Shown one piece after another: positions 11,401-18,136 of a DNA stretch of 64,000 nucleotides (position 1 is its first letter; each line of letters begins with the position of its first letter). Origin of the DNA: Cytophagales bacterium (GTDB lineage Bacteria; Bacteroidota; Bacteroidia; Cytophagales; Thermoflexibacteraceae); assembly GCA_013299115.1 (NCBI GenBank), contig JAAFKA010000006.1:124001-188000 (forward strand), written 5' to 3'. Below the pieces are notes generated by a model that worked only from the letters and a program-made list of their open reading frames with translations, made no database searches and was not told the origin of the DNA. The translations under genes and the position numbers were made by a program.

Positions 11401-12624
11401 ACCATTACAGGCTTCACCCCAACTTCGGGCGGTGTAGATGTTACTGTAACCATCACAGGCACAAACTTTACAGGGGCAACGGCTGTTACCATTGGCGGTG
11501 TGCCAGCACGCAGCTTTACTGTTGTCAATGCAAACACCATCACTGCGGTTACGAATGACAATTTTACAACAGGTTTAGTAACTGTTACAAACGGCATCAC
11601 TGTCAATTCAAGTGCTTTGGTAACGCCTAATTTCACTCGTTTAAGTTGTGTAAATCCTGTTACTAGCATCACAGGCGTAACCAACGAAGTATTAAATGGT
11701 GTAGCAGGTATTCGGGTCAATTGGAACAACGATGGCAGCAACCCAACAAGCACCATTTTATTGGTTTTCAAACCTGCCAATCTTAGCTATTATACTGCAC
11801 GTTTCTTGCCAGGCACTGCCACTACCTTCCGCATTGGTCAAGTAGAAGGCAATGCCATGAACTATGAAATTTACTTGCAGTCCTATTGTGGAGGCACTAC
11901 GTTGGGCAACCGCATCAGCACCACCTTTACAACTAATACCACAGGTGGCACTATTTGTAGCACACCCACAGGCAATAATGTAACCCTCAATGGGGGCACG
12001 CAAGCAATCTTTACATGGAATCCTGCACCGAATGCAGCGATGTATCAAGTGATGTACCAACTTACCAATGCAGCAGGTACAACAGGCTCTGGTGGTATGC
12101 AAACCTACTTAACTGCCCCTACCACTTCATGGACAGTTTCAGGCTTAACACCTATGCAATACTATCGTTTCCGCGTAAAAAATGTCTGTACTCTTGATAA
12201 TACTGTGAATACACCATTTAATAGTTTTGTGGTGGTGCAAGCCTTGCCAGCAAGTGAGGCAAGCCCCCTAACCCCCAAAGGGGGAATAGCCCCGCAACCC
12301 CCAACAGGGGGAGTTGACGTAATCACGTCAAACTCCCTTCCCTTTGGGGTGGGTTGGGGTGGGGCTGCTCTTTATCCAAATCCTGCACAAGACCAAGTTA
12401 CGATTTCCTTAGTTCCCCTTTCGGAGAGTGGAGGGCTTAGCTCCCCCTTTGGGAGCAGGGGGGCTGTCGTTGTGGTAGATTTACTCGGCAGAACAGTTTT
12501 GCAACCTGTTGAATTTGAAAACCAAACGACTTTGAACGTAAAACACTTGGCTTCGGGCAGTTATGTGGTAAAAATTACAACTGAACAAGGTGAGGTGGTG
12601 AGCAGGAAGTTGGTGGTGGAGTAA
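5401..12624 (+). CDS. Giant secreted adhesin-like protein with T9SS type A sorting domain
   Basis: This 2407-residue protein has an N-terminal signal peptide (hydrophobic LLLTLLVAW, cleavage near LFAQ). Ordered parts: an N-terminal beta-rich domain (about 35-270); a fibronectin-III-like domain (about 272-363); a long Thr/Asn/Gly-rich beta-repeat body with three modules of the SGNW...TWVGGVVP type (starts about 366, 947 and 1483, the first divergent); two copies of a module around NYVRGTLSRRF/PVGKATYNP and NYVNGKLARVF/PVGKGTYKP; an IPT/TIG domain (about 1998-2080); two more FN3-like domains; and a C-terminal sorting domain starting LYPNPAQDQVTISL and ending GSYVVKITTEQGEVVSRKLV. It should be exported by Sec, then by T9SS, and attached to or released from the cell surface; adhesion is inferred. 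Two G/C-rich repeat insertions (12264-12365, 12412-12471) interrupt the C-terminal region in frame. Confidence 0.9.
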   Translation: MFYHYTQTRRQISAFSALLLTLLVAWSQPLFAQFNSANYTYNTLTTGSLGQDKDANALDMSTGTTQAVAAGLDNNNSGGSPINIGFTFWLMGNTYTQFSTSDNGIVQLGSTVVSSATYNVGLGTVASPRIGAFAGDLRVGTDGKVHYKLFGTAPNRVLVIEYQNMSLLYVTPAAVGNGTFQVRLYENGSIIEFAYGSMFRNSGTSAANSQQVGIGFATNSTAGNFAYITSATPTNTTTGTFTQQPYTLSTNIANLHTTTEGSRRIFSYTPTTSVAAPSALTFTPYGTQMQVNWTPPTITNERAYKVYYSLDNVAFTLGATVNVGTNTALVSGLTFDTNYFWRVTSATEGGESAPATGTQATLNTPIAYTWNATSGTADFQVASNWTPNRTVIDNTDVLRFANGGTPTANNIPTQSFRKLRVTGNTAVTLSPTATNTLTLIGDGTPDAEISVDAGSTINQSTNLSINTSAGVPDEQVSIAGTWNVAASATLTLTNLNAGVANITGTVNNAGSVTSNTAAAIFQSGGIYNHTQNAGAVMAATWNTGSATNMTGLTTTAPLFGLNQTFYDFNWNCVGQTTTINISNTAMTVANNFTISNTNGFALRLAGASNTNITAKNVSILATGILSMSNGGIGVGTLRVSGTFNAATAIANGGGTNKGFIEFNGTTAQIPSFAGVNGTNSVSLRINNPAGVALSSTPAFVINDDSTMDMVQGSFTGTLSYGTTSATLSYTGSAAQTIGNELPTVLPPAITIINNSAGVTLPFSRSTNTLNLIAGILTVNTGSTMSILGTIGGSIMGGGATNYVRGTLSRRFGLGSTSYFYPVGKATYNPLTISSVTTSATATVSGTVEVFDVNSGGTPDFTTVGNLQNRYWALTLGGTVANFTSTSQITLQETAPIDNTTRIARSFTQTGTYTSVSNVGTLSSTISSTTGISNANANYFFALGLDNVYTATAQSGNWSDVNTWVGGVVPNSTAKGAIIRNGHTVTLDNNFTANSSIIQVGGSLVANANTLNIQPASGNNATLTVNGGLTIGGGTINVLGNVDISGASAAFTQTAGLLSIDGNGGVGVSVAQGTHLFNITNCTAINGSGGTIRIIDPPLSTYTASTTRAVSIGLNIAPTALFFTGTHTFEFGDGTSTTAGNTDGFVIDTYVGSIGTRTGLNNVTVNAGNPAGRWVTGTYCTSCATTILGTLTINSGSEFRHTLSTATLNVAGNVMNSGTFTCDKTVTFAGVSPTGGTAPAANAQTVSGGGVFRNLAASPTANFASIAFNNTSTGGVTFNIGNFNSWGTITFTAGKVNLSGNTFTLGISTVSRGALTYTAGGFANGTFTRWVSTIELPTSAPTTPNFPFVALSNGADRSVFLFRSATGSLTSGTISVSHTDATGFTPRAIFETCDTGSNGTWNFNNGNSLNPTGGATFSANIRAYQMVSINDAALLRMLESTGSTVRGTHATSSGTVTAPIISRTGLVLADITNITYSLNTQAANTSNTIVSATSGNWTTPATWVGGVVPTNADEVQILAGHNVNVDANGQAAALTIQVGGTLTHTTNGVVLDIAKTGRNDSYLVNKGTLTVGGNAATTLNLNGYVLIENGANFTQSNGTINVDGNSGTAATSVPNTNDIFAWGIGTATATRYNTGTTTLTGGQINIIDPHAITTAPIASAQGHSFAYRSDNNLNANPAHTLQFGDGTSTQAGGNTSGFTYSYFASGAGRFASGNFIANGTTSAANRLVTVLGTTSFGILGNFTTTANSTFNTGLTMNVGGNINNAGTTTISGIASLNMSNLISGANSSVTIPQTITSTGTLTIGSGGLQLDNTSAGGVTLNNNITTPSLTLSNGIVYTGANTLTVNGAISGGTATNYVNGKLARVFPFSGITSRVFPVGKGTYKPVDFEVNASGLGNPIVQIEVFDSNAGGTADGTVVGSLATNRYWKADVISSLLDINSYKVTLAETLTAPDNRINVASTAAGTYTNVNTTGTGTGSSIISNAGLVPTASNFFVISSVSPTITGFTPTSGGVDVTVTITGTNFTGATAVTIGGVPARSFTVVNANTITAVTNDNFTTGLVTVTNGITVNSSALVTPNFTRLSCVNPVTSITGVTNEVLNGVAGIRVNWNNDGSNPTSTILLVFKPANLSYYTARFLPGTATTFRIGQVEGNAMNYEIYLQSYCGGTTLGNRISTTFTTNTTGGTICSTPTGNNVTLNGGTQAIFTWNPAPNAAMYQVMYQLTNAAGTTGSGGMQTYLTAPTTSWTVSGLTPMQYYRFRVKNVCTLDNTVNTPFNSFVVVQALPASEASPLTPKGGIAPQPPTGGVDVITSNSLPFGVGWGGAALYPNPAQDQVTISLVPLSESGGLSSPFGSRGAVVVVDLLGRTVLQPVEFENQTTLNVKHLASGSYVVKITTEQGEVVSRKLVVE
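12264..12365. repeat. G/C-rich palindromic repeat inside the giant protein gene, before the sorting domain
   Basis: The stretch has runs of C then G (CCCCCTAACCCCCAAAGGGG), a central near-palindrome GAGTTGACGTAATCACGTCA, and a right arm CCCTTTGGGGTGGGTTGGGG. The two arms are imperfect inverted repeats. It is far richer in G/C than the flanking gene and encodes about 34 low-complexity residues rich in Pro and Gly (about 2288-2321). This is the look of an intergenic mobile hairpin repeat, here in a reading frame. Confidence 0.75.
12412..12471. repeat. Second G/C-rich repeat, inside the T9SS sorting domain
   Basis: TTCCCCTTTCGGAGAGTGGA, then CTCCCCCTTTGGGAGCAGGG. It encodes about 19 residues (PLSESGGLSSPFGSRG, about 2339-2357) that separate strand DQVTISL from VVVDLLGRTV, which are normally joined by a short turn in T9SS sorting domains. 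The frame is kept open. Confidence 0.65.
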
Positions 12625-12826
12625 ATTATTTATGATTTATGATTTATGATTTTTTTGTTGTCTATACTGCAAACGGGAAGGATTTCGGAAAATGGTTTTT
12701 GGTATAAAACGATGCTAGACAATGGGATATGCCCTATTGCGTATTATTGCAGTTTTTCGTTTTCCGAAATCCTTCCCGTTCATAGTATATATGCAAAAAC
12801 AAATCATAAATCATAAATAGACATGT
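12625..12826. mobile_element. Fold-back / MITE-like element with nested inverted repeats
   Basis: AACGGGAAGGATTTCGGAAA(A) at 12672-12692 has an exact 21-base complement at 12760-12780. Outside it, tandem ATTTATG units on the left (from about 12628) pair with CATAAAT units on the right (to about 12822). There is no reading frame in the element. It starts at the stop codon of the giant gene and ends about 85 bases before a dead transposase. No target-site duplication was identified. Confidence 0.6.
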
Positions 12827-12910
12827 ATAACTTGTAACTATTTGATTATTACATATTTAGTTTCTTTTTTTTTGGTTTTTTCAAATTAATAGCTAATTTA
12901 GCTTTATTAT

Positions 12911-13653
12911 ATGTTTTTCTTAGTATTTTCAACTATGGGTATATTTTTAAATAAAGTTACAGACCAAAGGCAAATGTTGGCTTTAACAGGTCTTTCTACA
13001 GAGGAATTTAAGGAACTTTTAACAAGTTTCACTACAATTTATAAAAAAAGCAGAGAATTAATTCTTCAAGATAGATTGTTACAAACCGACCTTAGTGGTG
13101 GTGGCATTCGCTCTGATGATGGTGACAGGTTGTTCTTTGTGCTATTTTATATGAAAACGTATCCTACTTTTGATGTCTTAAGTTATCAGTTTGGTTGTTG
13201 CCGAGGCACCGCTTGGAATAATGTAACTAAGAAAAACACCATCATAGCAAACGCAGATAAAGAGGTTATTTATTTAGGAAACACTGTTTTTGGAGGTTCT
13301 CATCACGATTTTGGCTTACTAAAGAAAGAGTTTAAAGGAAAAGAAACTTGGTTTGAAAATCAAAATGTGCATATAGATTTGGGCTATCTGGGTTTTGATG
13401 GCGTTTTTAAAACCAAGACTACACATATACCGCATAAAAAAGCAAAAAAAAGTAAAAAAATCCAACACCTACGCTTACAAAAGAACAAAATAAACAAAAA
13501 GCAGTCGAAAGAGTGCCTGTAGAAAATACGATAGCTGGAATAAAAAAGTATACGATTTTACGAAATAAACTAAGAACTCACACACCTACCATAGAAGATA
13601 TGAGTATAGAAATTGCAGCAGGATTATGGAATTTCCAAATTCATAATTACTAA
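12911..13653 (+). pseudogene. Decayed IS5-family transposase (DDE_Tnp_4 type)
   Basis: The first 203 codons give an N-terminal DNA-binding part (LTGLSTEEFKELLTSF, then YPTFDVLSYQFGCCRGTAWN) running straight into ADKEVIYLGNTVFGGSHHDFG. The segment between them, which should carry the first catalytic Asp of the DDE triad, is missing, so there is an internal deletion. Around 13440-13462, in two A-runs, the frame shifts by one base; the other frame then continues the family C-terminus, VPVENTIAGIKKY to WNFQIHNY, ending at 13651-13653. A programmed A-run frameshift could be argued, but the missing catalytic region makes this a dead gene. I cannot identify terminal inverted repeats. Confidence 0.82.
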
Positions 13654-13664
13654 CAGTGTAGTGC

Positions 13665-13686
13665 TTGTGGGTTCTCAAACCCACAA
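13665..13686. repeat. Short hairpin between the dead transposase and the exporter gene
   Basis: TTGTGGGTT and AACCCACAA form a 9 bp stem with a 4-base loop. A second weak pair (AAGCACTTTC / GAAAGCAC) follows. It lies about 50 bases beyond the leftward exporter stop and could end that transcript. Confidence 0.45.
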
Positions 13687-13732
13687 CTTTTGGTTATATC
13701 AATCAAAAGCACTTTCAATGAAAGCACAAAAC

Positions 13733-15847
13733 TTATTTCAAACTTATAATTTTATCTGCATTTGCCACTGTTTGATGTGAAATCACCAGAATTGCCGTAT
13801 CTTTTCTGATTTTTTCTATCAAATTGTTGCAAAATATGGCTAATTGGCTGTCCATTGCATTGGTAAATTCGTCTAATAGCAGCAGTTGTGGTTGGGAAAA
13901 CAATGCCCTTGCCAAAACCACCATTTGTTGTTGCCCACCAGATAAATTGATACCTCCTTCGCCTAACAAAGTGGCGTAACCTTGCCCCAAATTTTCAAAA
14001 TAGGTGTGAAATCCGTATTTTTTGGCAAATTCAACACATTGTATATAACTTTCTTGTGTGTGATTGAGGGTAATGTTAAAAGCTAATGTACCATTAAATA
14101 GCTGTGGAGTTTGAGGGACAACGCCAATATATTTTCGCCAAGAAGCTGCATTGATAGTTGTTAAGTCCTCATATTGAACTAACTCTTTGCCTGAATAAAA
14201 TTGTAAAGCTATTTTTCCTGCTGTTGGGCTATAAAATTGCTGAATGAGTTGTAAAATTGTACTTTTCCCTTGTCCACTTTCGCCAACTAAGGCTACTACT
14301 TCGCCTCGTTGTACCGAAAAATTGAGTTGTTTAAGTAAGGTTTTTTGCCCTGCAAAACGAAAACTAAGGTCTTGCACAAGTAGCTTGTCAAAAACCAAAT
14401 CTGTTGCTAAATTTTTTTGGGTAGCTTTATTTTGTTGTTGAGAACTTAAATTGACAAACTCAAACAACCTATCAAAAGCTACTGCTGCCTCCTGCCAAGT
14501 GATATGTGCTAATAACAACCGATGAATGGCGGGTAAACAAATGCCCACAATAGAAAAAATTGCTATGAAATTGCCAACCAACAACTCTTTTTGCAAGACT
14601 TGATAAGCACCAATAGCCAAAACTGCAACAATCATTAACAAAGTCAAACTTTCTATGAGCCAATTAAAATGAATACGAAATTTGCCCAAAACCACAATTT
14701 GTTGTTGAAAGTTTTGGTAAATTTTCTGCGTTTGCTCACTAAAAAACTGTTCTTTATTGCTTGTTTTTACGGTTGCTATACCTTTTATGGTGTCTATGTA
14801 GTTGCTTTCGCTGTGGGCGTAAGCAGCCAATACATTTTTTTGTTTGGTTATGATTTGAGGAGAAAAATACCAAGCCACCACAACTAACAAAGTCAAGCCG
14901 ACTGCCAAAATGAAGGCAATAGCAACATGATAAAAAGATAAAAAAAGCAAAGCAACGACAACCGAAAGTACATCTATCAATAAGCTATTTACCAAATAAC
15001 TTAGCGAATTTTGAATACGTTGGCTGTCGTTCATGCGGGCTACCAATTCTCCTATTTTTTTGCTGTCAAAAAAAGATTTGGGCAAATAGAGCAAAGACGT
15101 ATAAAAACTATTTGCAATCCGATTATTAAAATCATAGCTTTGTTTCAAAAGAAAATTCCCTCGCAATTTGGTTAGCAAATTTCGGGTAATGAGCAAAATA
15201 CTCAACAATCCTAAACCTGTAAACAGTTTGGAAGTTTGGGCAGTAGGGAGAATTTTGTCTATCAGTTGCTGAAAAAAGACCGCATTGGTCATGCCCAACA
15301 AGGCAATCACCAAACCAATCACTACACTGACTAACAAAATATCTTTATCAGGAGTAATCAATTCTACAAACCATTTGATTTTTTCTTTCCTTATGCTTTC
15401 TGCTTTTACAAAATTGGATGTAGGCACAAGTTTTAGCAATTTTTTGGTTTGCCAAATCTGTTCTAATTCAGTTTCACTAAGTTTTTGTATGCCTTTGGCG
15501 GGGTCGCCAATAATAAACAAGCCATTTTCATAACCATAATATAGTACATAATGGTTTAATCTGTTGTCTATGATGACGTGCAAAATAAAAAGACTTTGTT
15601 TGCTTCTATTGTCTTTCAAAAATTTTATATCTGCCTCCCCGCCTTGTGCTTCAAAACCTATTTGCTGGGCAGCTTGGTATAAACCTAATAAAGTTGTGCC
15701 TTGTGGCGTTGTGCCACTCAATTCTCGCAAGTATTCTAAGTTGTTTTCGCCACCATAATAACGGACAGCAGCCAGCAAACAAGCCACACCGCAGTCTGAA
15801 AAACCTTGTTGCAAAGCAAAAGTTTTGCGAAGATGTTTGAGGTTCAT
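13733..15847 (-). CDS. C39 peptidase-containing ABC exporter (bacteriocin/peptide type)
   Basis: This 704-residue protein has the three-part layout of peptidase-containing ABC transporters, which cut a double-glycine leader and export the peptide. N-terminal C39 peptidase: Cys19 in GFSDCGVACLLAA, His99 in LNHYVLYYG and Asp115 in GDPAKG form the expected triad. Membrane domain about 160-450. ATPase domain: Walker A GESGQGKST (about 522), signature LSGGQQQM, Walker B LLLLDEFTNAMD, His in VISHQT. It is the last gene of a leftward operon with a redoxin, a membrane protein and an exported protein. The catalytic set is complete, so it should be active. No peptide with a double-glycine leader is visible nearby. 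Confidence 0.93.
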   Translation of the reverse strand: MNLKHLRKTFALQQGFSDCGVACLLAAVRYYGGENNLEYLRELSGTTPQGTTLLGLYQAAQQIGFEAQGGEADIKFLKDNRSKQSLFILHVIIDNRLNHYVLYYGYENGLFIIGDPAKGIQKLSETELEQIWQTKKLLKLVPTSNFVKAESIRKEKIKWFVELITPDKDILLVSVVIGLVIALLGMTNAVFFQQLIDKILPTAQTSKLFTGLGLLSILLITRNLLTKLRGNFLLKQSYDFNNRIANSFYTSLLYLPKSFFDSKKIGELVARMNDSQRIQNSLSYLVNSLLIDVLSVVVALLFLSFYHVAIAFILAVGLTLLVVVAWYFSPQIITKQKNVLAAYAHSESNYIDTIKGIATVKTSNKEQFFSEQTQKIYQNFQQQIVVLGKFRIHFNWLIESLTLLMIVAVLAIGAYQVLQKELLVGNFIAIFSIVGICLPAIHRLLLAHITWQEAAVAFDRLFEFVNLSSQQQNKATQKNLATDLVFDKLLVQDLSFRFAGQKTLLKQLNFSVQRGEVVALVGESGQGKSTILQLIQQFYSPTAGKIALQFYSGKELVQYEDLTTINAASWRKYIGVVPQTPQLFNGTLAFNITLNHTQESYIQCVEFAKKYGFHTYFENLGQGYATLLGEGGINLSGGQQQMVVLARALFSQPQLLLLDEFTNAMDSQLAIFCNNLIEKIRKDTAILVISHQTVANADKIISLK

Positions 15848-15858
15848 AATTTTTGTAG

Positions 15859-15966
15859 AACGGACTTCAGTCCGTTTTTATCTTTGTGTGGTTTCGGTTT
15901 CTCAAAACCGAAACGAGGGGTTTCTCTAAACCCAATTACCTAAATTTCGGTTTTGAGAAACCGAAA
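15859..15966. repeat. Hairpin cluster between exporter and redoxin genes
   Basis: AACGGACT-TC-AGTCCGTT (15859-15876) is a compact hairpin. Then TTTCGGTTTCTCAAAACCGA (15892-15913) recurs as its exact complement at 15945-15966; each half is itself nearly palindromic. The cluster fills most of the 125-base gap within the operon and may reduce read-through to the exporter. Confidence 0.65.
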
Positions 15967-15972
15967 TCACTT

Positions 15973-16479
15973 TTATAAATATTTTACAATAGCTTCAATT
16001 TTAGTTTCGCCTTTAAAATGCTTTACCAGTTGTTGATTTTTATCAAAAATCCAGATGCTTGGGGGAGAAACTCCACCAAAATACTTGCTAAGGTCTTGGG
16101 GCAAAACTTTGGCAAATACAACCGAAGGTTGATTAGCTAATTGGTAAGTTGTGGCAAATTGCTTAATTTTTGCTACGTCTTCAATGGAAAACCAAACGAC
16201 AACAACGGATTGGAAACTATCAATTTGTTTGGCTATTTGTGCAGCCTCGTATTGGCAATATTCGCAAGTAGAATTAAAATAAATGAGTACAACAGATTTA
16301 CCTTGCCATGTTTTGCTCGTTTGGGCTATGCTGTCTATGATAGAATAAAACGGAAGGGCAGGAAATTGGCTTAACTGCTGCGTAGGTTGTGCTTTTTTCT
16401 TGATGATTTGCCAAACAAAAAGACCAACCACTAACAATAAACTGCTCAAAAGAAGGTAACGAAAATGCTGTTTATTCAT
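15973..16479 (-). CDS. Membrane-anchored thioredoxin-like protein
   Basis: This 168-residue protein has an N-terminal membrane segment (YLLLSSLLLVVGLFVW) and then a thioredoxin fold with the redox pair in STCEYCQYEA. The cis-Pro region is in SPPSIWIFDKNQQ. It belongs to the TlpA/ResA-like group that handles disulfides in the periplasm. Four bases separate it from the upstream membrane-protein gene, and the C39 exporter follows. That context suggests it keeps the exported peptide or the exporter in a given redox state (inference). Redox direction cannot be told from sequence. Confidence 0.82.
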   Translation of the reverse strand: MNKQHFRYLLLSSLLLVVGLFVWQIIKKKAQPTQQLSQFPALPFYSIIDSIAQTSKTWQGKSVVLIYFNSTCEYCQYEAAQIAKQIDSFQSVVVVWFSIEDVAKIKQFATTYQLANQPSVVFAKVLPQDLSKYFGGVSPPSIWIFDKNQQLVKHFKGETKIEAIVKYL

Positions 16480-16483
16480 CTGC

Positions 16484-17131
16484 TTAAAACAAACTAACGA
16501 TAAGAAAAGCTATAAAAACCACCCAAACAAACAAGCCAACGCCATAAGATTGTAAGACCAAACGAAGAGCATAAAAATAACTTTGGTTGCTAACTTGTTG
16601 TAAACCAGCACTTAAAAGAAAGAAATAAAGTAACTCTACCAAATTGCTGACTTGCAATAGATAAGCCACTACCTTGTCCGTTTCTCTATCTACACCCAAC
16701 CAAAAAGACAAAGCCCAAGGTGCAAAATAAACAACTTCTTGCAGGGTATATTGCAAATTAAAGAACGAAAAATAACAAACCTTGATGAAAGTAGGCAGGA
16801 GAAACACCAACTCAGCGACCACTGCCACACCAAAGAGTTTTTTGAAGGGCAGCACCAAATTGTGTAGGTACGTGCCTATGTATAAGGAAGTAGCTACCAA
16901 CAAAAATTTGATAGCAAACAGCAAAGGCATCAGCACATAGCCTACCCAAGCCCATTCTTTGCGTTTTTGGTATTTTTCTTCGGCTCTCTCCCATGTAAGC
17001 TGCTCACTAAAAGCATCATAATAAACCTCAAACGTTACTACCAACTCCCGCATGGCAAAAGAAAGTATGATGCTAACCACACAAAGAAAACCAAAAACCA
17101 CCCATTTGTTCAGAGAAAATAAAGCCTGCAT
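16484..17131 (-). CDS. Polytopic membrane protein of the exporter operon, function unknown
   Basis: This 215-residue protein has about five hydrophobic segments: WVVFGFLCVVSIILSF, YVLMPLLFAIKFLLVA, LFGVAVVAELVFLLP, VELLYFFLLSAGL and LFVWVVFIAFLIVSLF. I do not recognise a catalytic motif. It lies between an exported protein gene (one base gap) and the redoxin gene (four bases), so it is almost surely co-translated with them. Membrane proteins of this kind accompany C39 exporters in other Bacteroidota (recalled, not checked); a role in anchoring or immunity is a guess. Confidence 0.75.
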   Translation of the reverse strand: MQALFSLNKWVVFGFLCVVSIILSFAMRELVVTFEVYYDAFSEQLTWERAEEKYQKRKEWAWVGYVLMPLLFAIKFLLVATSLYIGTYLHNLVLPFKKLFGVAVVAELVFLLPTFIKVCYFSFFNLQYTLQEVVYFAPWALSFWLGVDRETDKVVAYLLQVSNLVELLYFFLLSAGLQQVSNQSYFYALRLVLQSYGVGLFVWVVFIAFLIVSLF

Positions 17132-17132
17132 C

Positions 17133-17915
17133 TTAATCTTTCTTTATTTCCTCTATTTTCTCACTCAAAGGCACACACTCAAACAAACGTGGGTCTATGG
17201 GAATGTTGGTCACGATGCTTTCGAATTCGTTTATGGAAGTAAATTGCTTACCTATAAAACTTTTTACTTTAAAAGCCATAAGCAATTCGCCTATTTTCTT
17301 ATAATCCTCATAGATTTCTGTTCTGATTGTGTCAGATAGGGAACTTTCTGCCTCCGTCATTAGTAAGTAAAATGTTTTACTGTCTATATAATAGATATTT
17401 TTAGTAAATTCATCTATATTTACTTGTATCACAAAACATTCCTTCCCTAACTTAATCATTCTCCCTAAATATTTGATAGAATGTTTGTAAGTATTACATT
17501 CTATTAAAGAATTAAAAAAGTAAGGTTTATCTAAGTTTTTCTTATATTTTGAGGGTTTACCTGTTACTTTTTCTGTAGCCTGCCAAGTATGAACTGGTTT
17601 TTCTCCAAGACTCTTATCCCATATCAACATGGAATCTGGATACAAACAAGTAATAACCCAACTACTTGAACTTTCTCTATAAATTTCAGTTCTTATTATA
17701 TTAGGTTTTAAATGATAAATGGTTGATTTCGTTTTCATTCCATTAAAATTGTTTTTGCTCTCATACCGAATAGAGTTAATTTTATTCAGATTTTCTTGTC
17801 CACCAATGGCACTCATGTAGTTGGTATAAACAAATTGAGCCGAATCTATTTGTCCATACACTTGACAAGCAGAAATAACCAAAAAAAGAATGCCTCTAAA
17901 TATGATTTTTAACAT
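17133..17915 (-). CDS. Exported LolA-like / outer-membrane-sorting-like protein
   Basis: This 260-residue protein has a signal peptide (IIFRGILFLVISACQVYG). The mature start, YTNYMSAIGGQENLNKINSIR, is the same module as in the 226-residue protein at 48946-49626 (YIQAIGGQEQLKKVKSLQ), and the module is also seen at the C-terminus of some M16 peptidases. The fold is LolA/LppX-like, so lipid or lipoprotein handling is possible but unproven. It is the first gene of a leftward operon with a membrane protein, a redoxin and a C39 exporter; the following gene begins one base later. ISAC resembles a weak lipobox, so it may be a lipoprotein. Confidence 0.72.
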   Translation of the reverse strand: MLKIIFRGILFLVISACQVYGQIDSAQFVYTNYMSAIGGQENLNKINSIRYESKNNFNGMKTKSTIYHLKPNIIRTEIYRESSSSWVITCLYPDSMLIWDKSLGEKPVHTWQATEKVTGKPSKYKKNLDKPYFFNSLIECNTYKHSIKYLGRMIKLGKECFVIQVNIDEFTKNIYYIDSKTFYLLMTEAESSLSDTIRTEIYEDYKKIGELLMAFKVKSFIGKQFTSINEFESIVTNIPIDPRLFECVPLSEKIEEIKKD

Positions 17916-17947
17916 AGCTGTTTAAATAAAAAAAAATTGATGAATTA

Positions 17948-17981
17948 AGAAGTTTATGGGCGTTATTTCCCATAAACTTCT
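17948..17981. terminator. Hairpin upstream of the exporter operon
   Basis: AGAAGTTTATGGG and CCCATAAACTTCT form a perfect 13 bp stem with an 8-base loop. On the plus strand it is followed by ATTTTTGATT. It lies just upstream of the leftward operon and might end a transcript arriving from either side, or act as a leader structure. Confidence 0.45.
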
Positions 17982-18136
17982 ATTTTTGATTCTATTCATT
18001 TGGACACCAACCTGCCTACTGCTAAAATAGAAGGGGGAGGTTTTTTTGCGTAAGTGCTGTATAGTAATTGATTAAGTGCATAGTTTGACTTTTCGGACAG
18101 CCTCTAATTAATTTTCAGCATTATTTGTGCTTGCCT

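Noticed and set aside
18087-18104. GACTTTTCGGACAGCCTC as an IS end
   Set aside because: It resembles an inverted end of some Bacteroidota insertion sequences, but a single short match with no partner end or transposase is not enough to call an element.
17990-18130. Short minus-strand peptide frames near the exporter operon, one ending GWCPNE
   Set aside because: Reading backward from GWCPNE meets two in-frame TAGs within ten codons, and no leader with a double glycine is present. The operon's precursor was not found here.
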